Shown in pieces: positions 17,708-26,310 of a stretch of 64,000 nucleotides of DNA. The notes below the pieces were generated by a model, which saw only the letters and a list, made by a program, of their open reading frames with translations, made no database searches and had not been told where the DNA came from. The position numbers were made by a program, and so were the translations under genes. Numbering within the stretch: the stretch's first letter is position 1; every line of letters begins with the position of its first letter. Source of the DNA: Nitrospiraceae bacterium (GTDB lineage Bacteria; Nitrospirota; Nitrospiria; Nitrospirales; UBA8639); contig JACKFE010000003.1 in the NCBI GenBank assembly GCA_020632635.1, forward strand, positions 186,001-250,000, given 5' to 3'.

Positions 17708-18039
17708 TTACCCAAGTATTTGAATATTCTCTTCAATCACATTCTCAGCCATCCTGGCTGAAAGGCTTCTGAACACATGATTGGTTTTTTGAGAGTAGCC
17801 CACGGTATAGATTCATCTTTTCCCGATTTAAAAATTTCACGCCACCCTCTAATTGGATTTGCAACAGCATCTTGCAGCCCCTCCCCGAGACTGCAAATTC
17901 ACGAGAAGGTCACAGTCCGGAATCCATTTCTGCATTTCCCTTGACTAGCATAAGAGCTTCCCAAAGAACGAACCGCCAGACAATACCTCTTGGCTTTCCT
18001 TTTGTATCCTCATTTCACTTGGCAGCATATCCCACTTAC

Positions 18040-18228
18040 TCATCCTCCTCTCTCTCCATGAATCAATGGGTAAGATTTCACAATATTATCAGGGTACTCT
18101 CCAAAACGATCATCACAATACACAATTCGAGAAGGATGTACCGTTGAGATCAACATACGCACATCTGCCCCGTGACACGTAGGGTGAAATCGTTCAACAT
18201 CGGCATCCATATCTACCTGGCCATCCAT
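18040..18228 (-). CDS. Small hypothetical protein with strong ribosome site
   Basis: I choose ATG 18228, which has GGAGG six bases upstream, giving 62 residues. The product is polar and acidic with His and two Cys residues spread along it, and no membrane segment. It is isolated in a long spacer. The frame extends upstream to 18258 but the ribosome site decides the start. Coding status rests on that site and on a balanced amino acid composition; no family is recognised. Confidence 0.4.
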   Translation of the reverse strand: MDGQVDMDADVERFHPTCHGADVRMLISTVHPSRIVYCDDRFGEYPDNIVKSYPLIHGERGG

Positions 18229-18828
18229 AAATTTCCTCCATTTCCCTAACATTCTCATATCTCTAAGAAAACCAGCCTAAAATCAGTTTATTTGCTTGAT
18301 GATATGCTACATAGGGGGCATCAGCAGACCTCCACCGTTTACGAGTTACAGAGAAAGAACAAAATCTGCAAATAAACGTTCGAACCACGTTTGCCACATT
18401 CCACAATCACACCTCCTTTACCCGAAAGGGTGAACACAGAATATGTGGCTTAATAATTCCACGGGACAGCGATCATACATTCCCTGGGATTCTCCTTCCC
18501 TGCAAAAAAAGAGCCTGTCCTTAATGATCGCCGAAAGGGATAGATTATCCTGAAATGTCTCAGGAACCTCTGCCCAATAAAGAGTTTTCAATTATCAGAA
18601 ATTTTCAGGCTTTTGGGAACGATTAGGTAGAAAAAATGGATAAAAAAGCACAAAATCTGTCAATAAAAAAACCCACCGCCAACAAATCATCGTACTAAGA
18701 TCCCATACGCAAGAACAGATTTACCAAATAGGAAGGAACCGTTTCCAAGAACCTCCTTGATTGGGATAGTCAAGGCAGGTAACCAGAACTTACGTCCTGA
18801 AACCAAATAGAATCCTCCGAGGTCAAAT

Positions 18829-19641
18829 TCAGCCTGGAAGGACCTGATACCAGCCATCCTGTTCAATCAGTTGCAGGGATATGTCAAACAAGGCGGAAAG
18901 GCGCTCGGCAGTCAAGAGATGCTGTTTGGTCCCATCACCGACAACCTGACCATTTTTTAACAGTATCACTCGATCAATTTCCGGAGGGATTTCATGCAGG
19001 TGATGGGTCACCAAGATCACGGTATGACCTTGCTGTATGTAAGCTCGCAGACAAGCCAAATACCGGAAGCATCCTTGCACATCCAGACCCGTAGTCGGTT
19101 CATCCAAGATCAGGGCTGTGGGATTATGGACAAGTGTTCGTCCCAGAAGAAGCCGCCGTTGCTCTCCTATCGACAGAGCTCCAAAAGGCCTTTCCGCAAG
19201 ATGTTCAACACCCACTGTGTTCATGACCTCATAACTTCTCTCCAATTGCTGCAAACCGACGCGATGATGATCATATAAGTCGAGACTGGAAAAAAATCCG
19301 GACAGCACCACATCCAACCCTCTGGTCCTGTCAGGATAGTCCTCCTGCAGTTCGGCAGAGAGAATTCCCAATTTAGAGCGAAGATCCCACACATTCCAGC
19401 ACTCGTGTCCCAACAGACGAAACACGGTTTCAGCTTGGGCAACCGGATACAGCTCTCGCGACAATAACTTCAAGAAAGTGGATTTCCCTGATCCGTTCGG
19501 ACCCAAAATGACCGTATGACACCCGATTGGGATGGACAGCGAAAGATCGCGAAACACACAGTGGTTCTCCCTAAAAACCCTCGCATTCCTGAGTTCAACG
19601 AGTGTTTCAATTTTAGATACATTTTTACCGACATTGAACAT
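18829..19641 (-). CDS. Orphan ABC transporter ATP-binding protein (ModF/COG1119-like)
   Basis: A 270-residue ATPase. Walker A GPNGSGKS lies near residues 48-55, the signature is LSIGEQRR (about 166-173) rather than LSGGQ, Walker B ALILDEPT is near 186-193 and the switch His is in LVTHHLHEIP. The LSxGExRR-type signature and the absence of any permease nearby resemble the ModF-like group, whose role is unclear and may not be transport. Start ATG 19641 has GGAG ten bases upstream. It is divergent from the YtxH gene. Confidence 0.85.
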   Translation of the reverse strand: MFNVGKNVSKIETLVELRNARVFRENHCVFRDLSLSIPIGCHTVILGPNGSGKSTFLKLLSRELYPVAQAETVFRLLGHECWNVWDLRSKLGILSAELQEDYPDRTRGLDVVLSGFFSSLDLYDHHRVGLQQLERSYEVMNTVGVEHLAERPFGALSIGEQRRLLLGRTLVHNPTALILDEPTTGLDVQGCFRYLACLRAYIQQGHTVILVTHHLHEIPPEIDRVILLKNGQVVGDGTKQHLLTAERLSALFDISLQLIEQDGWYQVLPG

Positions 19642-19776
19642 CTATAGACTTCTCCGATGGCATTTCCACAAGACATCTTTTCCTTATTGAGACAATTTAT
19701 ACCGCATTTAGAGTAACTACGCCTAAAAAAAATCGCCTAATGAGCCAAAAGCCACGAGGGTTGATCTTCCAAGATT

Positions 19777-19792
19777 TGGTATACCAGTTGCT
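19777..19792 (+). promoter_or_regulatory. Candidate sigma-54 (-24/-12) promoter before ytxH-like gene
   Basis: TGG at 19777-19779 and TTGCT at 19788-19792 have the exact spacing required for sigma-54 (GG to GC). The -24 element is TGGTATA, weaker than the TGGCACG consensus. The ATG follows about 62 bases downstream. Confidence 0.45.
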
Positions 19793-19854
19793 AGAAAAAA
19801 AGATGAAATGCGTATGACCATATTTAGATTAACTGATTTACTGGGGAGGGAATC

Positions 19855-20088
19855 ATGACACACATGTCTTCGCGATGGGGTATTGGCGCTGCCGCTTTTT
19901 TATCGGGTGTGGCTTTGGGCATTGCCGGAGCATTACTATGGGCACCTCAGTCCGGGAAGCGCACAAGAGAAGATTTGCAGGATTTCGCAACCGATGCATT
20001 CGAGCAGGCTGAAGACTGGATGGAAACCGCCAAGGAAAAAATGGACGACCTGCTTGAAAAAGGCAAGATGACGGTTAAAGCTGGCTAA
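19855..20088 (+). CDS. YtxH domain protein (copy 1)
   Basis: A 77-residue protein: a hydrophobic, glycine- and alanine-rich segment (about residues 9-30) then APQSGKRTREDL and an amphipathic, acidic helix to the end. This is the YtxH/general stress protein layout, a single membrane anchor with a cytoplasmic or periplasmic coiled tail; molecular function is unknown and expression is usually stress-linked. GGGGAGGG precedes ATG 19855. A second copy lies at 55959. A possible sigma-54 promoter lies upstream. Confidence 0.85.
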   Translation: MTHMSSRWGIGAAAFLSGVALGIAGALLWAPQSGKRTREDLQDFATDAFEQAEDWMETAKEKMDDLLEKGKMTVKAG

Positions 20089-20483
20089 GGGGGTTGCTTC
20101 TCAAGCGTCCTTCTTGAACAAACGCGAATGTGAGCTCAAAGGTCCTGACGCCACAAGTGAATCGGCACCCCGTACAAAATCCCTCATTGGTTTTGTGTCG
20201 TGACCTTGTGGATCTGGACGGATCTCTCGATTCACGATACAATGGTCTTCCATGAATCAAGATATTCCGTTTATTCTGATAGACTCACGTCCCACCCTTG
20301 TTACTGATTGACTCACTTCTTGTAAATTCGCAGAAACACCAAGGCGAATCCAGTCTCCATGGATCTCTCGTTTATCCATTCGTTCACATGTTCCCATTGC
20401 CATTACAATATAGCATTTCGGAACAATCACGCTGTCACACATTGGTGACCTGAACTTCTCACCCCAATTGCTAATTAAAGGCT
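20089..20483. other. Intergenic region before the amidoligase
   Basis: No gene with a ribosome site is visible on either strand. Short minus-strand frames here lack initiation signals. No clear terminator after the YtxH gene. Confidence 0.5.
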
Positions 20484-21602
20484 ATGGCTACCACACCACG
20501 TACCCCGTTCCATCAACGCATTGTCATCGGAACCGAAATTGAGGCATATAGCATCAATGTCACCGACCATAAAATTGGCCGTCGTTTGTCCAAACCACGG
20601 CCTGGACTCTCCGAATCTGGCGAACGGTTTACCCGTGACGCCTCCATTGGCAGTGAATATAACAGTCGCCCATTTACCACAGTCAGAGAAGCGCTGTTTC
20701 TCCTTAAGGCCGGTTTACGAAAATACTTACGGGGACTTTATCGAAGCCGGGAAGAAGATCAAGACTATCGCGTCCCCTTATTTGTTGGCGGATGGACCAA
20801 CCGCTTTGCTGGGACCCATATGCACATTTCTGTCGCCAACAAAAAACTCACCAAAAAGGAGGCGGCCGCTCTCAGTTGGCATATTCATGACCAGCTCCCA
20901 TTTTTCATTGCCGTAGGAGCGAACTCCCCTATTTGGGATAAACGGGTCACCAATAAAGCCTCCAATAGATTTTTGCGGGGAAGCGCTACCTATTTTACCC
21001 CAACCCGTCGTGGGATTCTCACCTCAGTGGATACCCGGGAATTGGTTTACAGCCCCGGACGGAAAACAAAGCCGGCCACATTGGAAATCCGAGTCTTTGA
21101 TTCTAACCTCCCCGAATTTGTCATCGCCAATCTTTGCCTGGTCAAAGCCGTGTGTTTGCGCTGGCTCAGAGGCGAAGCAGCGGCCAATCGTATCAGTCAT
21201 ACCGATTACTTACTGGCTCGAACAGAAGCCGCCACCAAAGGCATGCGGGCTAAATTACCCTGGAAACGGGAATGGATTTCAGTCCCGGACTATCTGGACC
21301 GATTTTTATGGGAGCATCGAGAGGAATTCGATGCCATGGATATCCCGGAAGAAATATATGAGGTCCTTCGATTGCTCAAACGAGGATATAATGGATCACG
21401 CCTCATCCATGATGCGGTCGCCCTAGCCATTAAAGAGCACCCCCAAACATGGCAACGTCGCTTTGCCAGACGGTATCGATCGGGATTAGCTCACCTGTTA
21501 AGTGGCAATACGCTCCATGATTTTGCGGTGGAATTACAGGCCCCTTTACCCAGCACCGAAAGAGTCTGGCTAGGACGAAAACGAGCCTCCATCGATGAGT
21601 AA
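20484..21602 (+). CDS. Amidoligase, glutamine synthetase/glutamate-cysteine ligase fold (Amidoligase_2-like)
   Basis: A 372-residue protein of the COOH-NH2 ligase group, which join a carboxylate to an amine with ATP. Signatures seen are GTEIEAYSI near residues 12-20 (metal-binding Glu pair), GTHMHISV near 112-119 (His pair) and LEIRVFDSN near 200-208 (Glu-Arg pair). The substrate is unknown; the family includes enzymes making gamma-glutamyl amides and peptide tags. Its last bases overlap the start of a class I glutamine amidotransferase-like hydrolase, a pairing seen repeatedly for this family (established by comparative genomics of amidoligases). The ribosome site is poor (AAAGG two bases before ATG). 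Confidence 0.8.
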   Translation: MATTPRTPFHQRIVIGTEIEAYSINVTDHKIGRRLSKPRPGLSESGERFTRDASIGSEYNSRPFTTVREALFLLKAGLRKYLRGLYRSREEDQDYRVPLFVGGWTNRFAGTHMHISVANKKLTKKEAAALSWHIHDQLPFFIAVGANSPIWDKRVTNKASNRFLRGSATYFTPTRRGILTSVDTRELVYSPGRKTKPATLEIRVFDSNLPEFVIANLCLVKAVCLRWLRGEAAANRISHTDYLLARTEAATKGMRAKLPWKREWISVPDYLDRFLWEHREEFDAMDIPEEIYEVLRLLKRGYNGSRLIHDAVALAIKEHPQTWQRRFARRYRSGLAHLLSGNTLHDFAVELQAPLPSTERVWLGRKRASIDE

Positions 21603-22341
21603 ACGCGATCCAGCTCCCCTCATTGGCATTACGTGCGAAGCCGTTTCCAAACGGAAGGACTTTGCCCATTATGACCTACTCTGTGATCACCGCTATGCGG
21701 CGGCGATTACCCAAGCCGGCGGTCACCCAGTACTCCTCCCCATTGCCCATGACCAAAACCAACTGGTTCGATACCTGGAAGGCATAGATGGCCTTGTCAT
21801 TGTAGGAGGGGACGATCTTGACCCACGGTGGTATGGAGAACGCCCAAAGAAGCGAACCAAAATTGCCTTTCCCAAGCGTTCCGAATTTGAAGCATGGCTC
21901 TATCGGGCAGGAAAAAAACGTAAACTTCCCATTTTGGGGATTTGTTACGGAATGCAGCTCATTAACGTCTTGGAGGGAGGCACACTTTTACAGCACATCC
22001 ATCCCAACAAGCATAAACCCGTCGTCGACCATGAGGGGAAAAAAACCGGCTACCACGCCGTCAAGATACAACCTCATACCAGGCTGGGTGCCATCATTGG
22101 GGAAGGCAGAAAAATCGTCGCCACACAGCATCATCAAGGAATTCGGTCCCTGGCGCCTCATTTCATTCCCTCGGCCATTGCCAGCGACGGCATGGTGGAA
22201 GCCATGGAACATCCCTCCAAACCTCATATCTTTACGGTGCAATGGCACCCTGAACGTCAGCCTGGCAGCCGTATCTCCCGTCGCCTGTTCCGTGCGTTCG
22301 TTCGTGCTTGTGATGAATACCAAACACAAAAGGGCAGGTAA
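21595..22341 (+). CDS. Gamma-glutamyl hydrolase, class I glutamine amidotransferase-like (peptidase C26, PuuD-like)
   Basis: A 248-residue C26-family protein. The nucleophile is Cys117 in GICYGMQLINV and the His/Glu pair is His218 and Glu220 in VQWHPE. An oxyanion-loop GGDDLDP lies near residues 72-78. PuuD and related enzymes hydrolyse gamma-glutamyl amide bonds, for example gamma-glutamyl-GABA. Overlap of eight bases with the amidoligase implies coupled translation, so the two probably act on the same compound: one makes or extends a gamma-glutamyl amide and the other cleaves it. No polyamine oxidase or dehydrogenase is nearby, so a full Puu-like pathway is not shown. Confidence 0.85.
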   Translation: MSKRDPAPLIGITCEAVSKRKDFAHYDLLCDHRYAAAITQAGGHPVLLPIAHDQNQLVRYLEGIDGLVIVGGDDLDPRWYGERPKKRTKIAFPKRSEFEAWLYRAGKKRKLPILGICYGMQLINVLEGGTLLQHIHPNKHKPVVDHEGKKTGYHAVKIQPHTRLGAIIGEGRKIVATQHHQGIRSLAPHFIPSAIASDGMVEAMEHPSKPHIFTVQWHPERQPGSRISRRLFRAFVRACDEYQTQKGR

Positions 22342-22511
22342 GATCGGACGCTTGGCTGTTTCCGAATTCTTCCTTGATCTTCTCATTCCCTCATTCCAAT
22401 TTCTTGGTATCCGTATCCCTCAAGACTTCGTTGAATGATACAAAATTTGACTATTATATTAGAGTTTCCCTTGTCCTCTTTTGTGTGATTCTCCACTAGT
22501 CGGAGTGCCTC

Positions 22512-24116
22512 ATGGCCAATTGGCCGTTCAAAAAAAAACTACAGACGAAAGCCTCCCTGATTATTTTGCTCATCGTTGGTGGGGCCATGCTCACCACGGA
22601 ATGGTTGCATCAATCCTATGTCGCAGAAGTGGCCAAGGACGCCATTCATTCAAAGGCATTGGTCTTATTACAACAAATCGAGACCCGCTTTAAGACTGAA
22701 CAGCAGTTTCATTTATCTACCATTCGAGAGAAATATTTGAAGGATCTGATCGAACGAAATCCGGATCTTCTCTTCATTCAACTCTATGGAACCGAGGAAA
22801 AGATGGAACATGGCCCTGTGTTACTCACTCAGGTGGGGAAAACAGAATTGGCTAAGCCCCAAATTCCCTCCATGGTTCTCGCATCAATGTATACCCAAGA
22901 AACCAGAGGAGTGTTTCAATCCCAGGCTGGCGATGATCGGTTATTACTTTCCACTCCCCTCAACATTCGGGGTCACATGGTCGGCATCCTCTATGCGGAG
23001 TATTGGACCGGACACCTCAACACCATCACTCGATTCTTTTTAAATTGGTCTCTGGCAACCAGAGTCATAATGGGTATCGGCATTATGGTGGCATTGAATC
23101 TCTTCTTATATATCCACGTTATCCGCCCACTCAGTCGCCTAAAAGAAGGGATTGCTGAATTGGAAAAAGGACGTTGGGGTACCGCCATTCCCATTCAGAA
23201 AAACGATGAACTTGGGGAATTGGCCAGAGCCTTTAATACCATGGCCCAGAACATTCAACAAATGATCAAAGAAAACGAAATTCTGAACCAGAACTTAATC
23301 CAAGCGAGGGATACGCTTCAGGGTAAGGTGGCAGAAGCAACGGCTGAACTCCGTCAGCGCAACGAAGAATTGGCTGGAGTGAACGAACGTCTCTCAGCCG
23401 CTCAACGGGACATCCTTCGACAACAACGGCTGGCAGTCTTAGGGCAATTGGTGGCCACCATTGCCCACAAAATCGGAACCCCATTGACGGCCATTTCGGG
23501 ACATCTGCAATTACTACAAGAGGATCAGCAACTGCCGCACGAAGTCTTGGATCGGGTTCGAACCATGCTGAAACAAACCGACAGACTTAACCACAGCCTC
23601 CGAGACCTCCTCACCTTTACTCGGACCCCAACCCTCACCTTTGAACCGGTTTCCCTCCAAACCCTGCTGGAGCAATGTATTCTCTTATTCCGCCCCTTGC
23701 TCCAGGATCATGGAATCCAATGGACCCTGAATTTTCCGCCGGACTTACCTTTGATCCAGGGTGATGCCTTTCACCTCCAGGAGGCCATCAACAATATTAT
23801 TGACAATGCCATTGACGCCATGCCACATGGAGGGATGCTGACTATTCAGGCCTTCCACGAACCAGAGTCAGATAGTGCGTCACCTGACGTCTGCCTCACG
23901 ATTCACGACACAGGAATTGGCCTCCCCCAGGACACCATCGAACGAATTTTTGAGCCATTTTTTACCACCAAAAGTGTCGGATCAGGAACCGGTCTGGGCC
24001 TGGCAATTACCACCGAAATCATTCAACTTCATAAAGGATCCATTACGGCCGCCAGTGTGGAAGGTCAAGGAACCACATTTTCCTTACGACTCCCGGCCTG
24101 GAAAGGAAACGAATAA
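22512..24116 (+). CDS. Membrane histidine kinase with HAMP domain
   Basis: A 534-residue sensor. Transmembrane segments at about residues 15-30 and 180-203 flank a periplasmic sensing region of about 150 residues. A HAMP domain follows (about 205-258), then a coiled coil and HisKA with phosphoacceptor His319. The ATPase domain spans about 420-530 with NIIDNAIDAM, HDTGIGLP and GSGTGLGLAI. The residue after the His is Lys rather than the usual Glu (AHKIGTPL). It joins the sigma-54 response regulator gene directly: its TAA is followed at once by the next ATG. It resembles the NtrB/ZraS/AtoS class that partners NtrC-like regulators. Confidence 0.9.
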   Translation: MANWPFKKKLQTKASLIILLIVGGAMLTTEWLHQSYVAEVAKDAIHSKALVLLQQIETRFKTEQQFHLSTIREKYLKDLIERNPDLLFIQLYGTEEKMEHGPVLLTQVGKTELAKPQIPSMVLASMYTQETRGVFQSQAGDDRLLLSTPLNIRGHMVGILYAEYWTGHLNTITRFFLNWSLATRVIMGIGIMVALNLFLYIHVIRPLSRLKEGIAELEKGRWGTAIPIQKNDELGELARAFNTMAQNIQQMIKENEILNQNLIQARDTLQGKVAEATAELRQRNEELAGVNERLSAAQRDILRQQRLAVLGQLVATIAHKIGTPLTAISGHLQLLQEDQQLPHEVLDRVRTMLKQTDRLNHSLRDLLTFTRTPTLTFEPVSLQTLLEQCILLFRPLLQDHGIQWTLNFPPDLPLIQGDAFHLQEAINNIIDNAIDAMPHGGMLTIQAFHEPESDSASPDVCLTIHDTGIGLPQDTIERIFEPFFTTKSVGSGTGLGLAITTEIIQLHKGSITAASVEGQGTTFSLRLPAWKGNE

Positions 24117-25481
24117 ATGCCTCTCGTCTCTCCCCCCAAAATTTTAATTGTCGACGATGAACCGGATACCCTGACCTTGCTTCGGGAAATCATGGAAAAA
24201 GAAGGATATGAAGTGCGGACGGCCGGAAGCGGTGCCTCCGCCCTGGAATCGTTTCCTGAATTTTCCCCGGACCTGGTGCTTTCAGATATCCAAATGCCCA
24301 ATATGGATGGTTTAGCACTATTGGCTGAAACTCGAAAACGAAGTCCATTGACCCAAGTTATTCTCCTCACAGCTTACGGGTCATTATCCACAGCAGTGGA
24401 AGGTATTAAGGCGGGAGCGTTTGACTATCTCTCCAAGCCTTTTTCCCTTGAAGAAATTCGCGGGGTGGTCCGGCGAGCCATTGAACACAAGCACATGCTG
24501 GAGGCCAGCCAGGCCACTAGCCAGCCCTTGCTCCGAAAAGAGGAGGGCATTCATCAAATTCAGGGAAAAAGTCCGGCGATGGTCAGCGTCTACAAACTTA
24601 TTGCGCGCGTGGCACCTACGGAATCCACCGTACTCATTCACGGAGAAACCGGGACAGGCAAGGAACTCATCGCCCGAGCCATTCATGCCAACAGTTTACG
24701 GAGAGAAGGCCCGTTCGTGGCCGTCGATTGTGGCACATTGGCCGAAAACCTACTTGAGAGCGAACTTTTTGGTCATGAACGAGGTGCATTTACCGGAGCC
24801 CTCACCCTGAAAAAAGGACTGATGGAATCGGCCAACCAGGGTACCTGCTTCCTGGATGAAATTGGCGATATTTCTCCCAACCTTCAAAGTAAACTCCTCA
24901 GAGTCCTTCAGGAGCATGAAATCCGACGAGTCGGAGGAATGGAGTCCATTAAGGTCGACGTCAGAATTATTGCCGCTACCAATAAAAATCTGAAAACACT
25001 GGTGGCAGCCGGAAAATTTCGCGAAGATCTGTTTTATCGACTGAATGTAGTCATGGTACATCTTCCCCCGCTCCGTGATCGGAAGGAAGATCTTCCCACC
25101 CTCATTCACTACTTCCTGGACAAATATACACGAGTCAATAATAAAGCCATCCATGGGGTACACCCCCAAGCCATGACCTTATTAATGCAATATCAATGGC
25201 CAGGAAATATTCGGGAATTAGAACATACGATCGAACGGGCCATCGTAATGACCCCACATTCGGTCATTATGCCTCATGATCTACCACTGGCCGTGGTCGC
25301 CCCTACCCCCTCCTCGGAGCCGGTCACGACATCAAGCTGGAAAACTTTAGAACAATTGGAACGGGAACACTTATTGAAAGTGCTGGATGCTCAGCAGGGA
25401 GACGAAAATCGTACAGCAGACATATTAGGTATTCACCGAAAAACACTTCAACGCAAACTCAAAGAATACGGACTGCGATAA
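24117..25481 (+). CDS. Sigma-54-dependent response regulator (NtrC family)
   Basis: A 454-residue regulator. The receiver domain has the acidic DDE near residues 13-15 and phospho-acceptor Asp57 in LSDIQMP. The AAA+ domain carries Walker A GETGTGKE (about 179-186), the GAFTGA loop that contacts sigma-54, and Walker B CFLDEIGD. The C-terminal Fis-type helix-turn-helix ends with NRTADILGIHRKTLQRKL. All elements needed for activation are intact. A good -24/-12 promoter lies 190 bases downstream, before the lipoprotein gene, which is a likely target. Partner kinase is the preceding gene. Confidence 0.93.
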   Translation: MPLVSPPKILIVDDEPDTLTLLREIMEKEGYEVRTAGSGASALESFPEFSPDLVLSDIQMPNMDGLALLAETRKRSPLTQVILLTAYGSLSTAVEGIKAGAFDYLSKPFSLEEIRGVVRRAIEHKHMLEASQATSQPLLRKEEGIHQIQGKSPAMVSVYKLIARVAPTESTVLIHGETGTGKELIARAIHANSLRREGPFVAVDCGTLAENLLESELFGHERGAFTGALTLKKGLMESANQGTCFLDEIGDISPNLQSKLLRVLQEHEIRRVGGMESIKVDVRIIAATNKNLKTLVAAGKFREDLFYRLNVVMVHLPPLRDRKEDLPTLIHYFLDKYTRVNNKAIHGVHPQAMTLLMQYQWPGNIRELEHTIERAIVMTPHSVIMPHDLPLAVVAPTPSSEPVTTSSWKTLEQLEREHLLKVLDAQQGDENRTADILGIHRKTLQRKLKEYGLR

Positions 25482-25671
25482 TAAATAGAACCCCGGAGTC
25501 CTCACCGGGAATTTCTGCCTTCATACGAGAAACCCTCCCGGCGCAATTCTTCCGGGTGCCTTAGACAAAATACGCGTTCTTCACCCATCTCACTGGAGGG
25601 GAACATCTGGTCAAATCGACTAGACCATTGAAATTATTTCAGAAATCCTTTTTGAACTATTCACATCACAA

Positions 25672-25687
25672 TGGCGTGAGATTTGCG
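25672..25687 (+). promoter_or_regulatory. Candidate sigma-54 promoter for the DUF4398-like lipoprotein
   Basis: TGGCGTG, four bases, then TTTGCG-type -12 (TTGC at 25683-25686) with exact sigma-54 spacing. Predicted start is near 25697, about 40 bases before ATG 25738. It lies directly after a sigma-54 activator gene. Confidence 0.65.
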
Positions 25688-25737
25688 TTTACTCCATTTC
25701 CTACAAAAGATCCATTGGGGAGTAATCTCATTACTGT

Positions 25738-26133
25738 ATGAACAGGCTCAGCCCATCCCCGGCGTTATATCTAGCTGGAACCTTCACGTTTCTTTGGCTG
25801 TCCGGCTGCCAAGATCCCGACATGACCGAGGTACGGCACGTACTAGAATCGGCAAACCTGACGATTGAAGCGGCCAAGCAAGGAGGAGCCATGTCCTTTG
25901 CACCAGACCTGCTAGGCCTAGCCGAAAACGAACTCCTCACTGGGGAAAAAGAATTCCAAGTTCAACAAGGTAAGGTTTTTTGGGGACAGGACTTTTCACT
26001 GGCTCTCCGCTTAGGCAATCTTGCACAACTCGATGCAGAAAAAGCCCTTTCTCTCACCAACGGTCCAGTGCCATCCCCTTCCAACCTTCCTCCCTCCCAA
26101 CATCAGTCCCTTCTCCCTGAAACGCACAGGTGA
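25738..26133 (+). CDS. Lipoprotein with DUF4398-like domain
   Basis: A 131-residue protein. The hydrophobic leader ends in a lipobox LSGC with Cys at about residue 24, so it should be lipid-anchored after export. The next 70 residues (AANLTIEAAKQGGAMSFAP-like run, then LLGLAENEL) match the alternating Ala/Leu helical pattern of DUF4398 envelope proteins, which precede OmpA-type proteins in other species. The tail is Pro/Ser rich. The ribosome site is unclear. It is placed just behind a sigma-54 promoter and the kinase-regulator pair, suggesting an envelope-stress target gene. Confidence 0.7.
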   Translation: MNRLSPSPALYLAGTFTFLWLSGCQDPDMTEVRHVLESANLTIEAAKQGGAMSFAPDLLGLAENELLTGEKEFQVQQGKVFWGQDFSLALRLGNLAQLDAEKALSLTNGPVPSPSNLPPSQHQSLLPETHR

Positions 26134-26214
26134 GACCCACGGTCATCAATACTACCCGGCCCGATTATCTTCTTCAGATTTTCTTCTCCCAAACGCACTC
26201 ATAAAATCTTGCCT

Positions 26215-26242
26215 TTGACTCTTGCGGAAAATCCAGTATTAT
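26215..26242 (+). promoter_or_regulatory. Candidate sigma-70 promoter for the first MscS gene
   Basis: TTGACT (26215-26220) and TATTAT (26237-26242) are separated by 16 bases. Predicted start is about 60 bases before ATG 26311, so the channel gene may be expressed independently of the sigma-54 promoter upstream. Confidence 0.5.
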
Positions 26243-26310
26243 CAGACAGAGTTAGCCAATCCAACCCGGGTGGGAACCATATTCATTTTCATACATTCCC
26301 TTGAGTAGCT

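Larger units (their letters stand above)
17457..18828. other. Long sparse intergenic region
   Basis: About 1.37 kb that holds one copy of the dispersed repeat (17574-17707), the small minus-strand ORF at 18040-18228 and, at about 18405-18419, a near-perfect Shine-Dalgarno on the minus strand followed only by tiny frames. The rest, from 18420 on, is AT-rich with no gene. Confidence 0.5.

Noticed and set aside
20257..20442. Minus-strand 61-codon frame in the spacer before the amidoligase
   Set aside because: No ribosome site and no homology; random frame.
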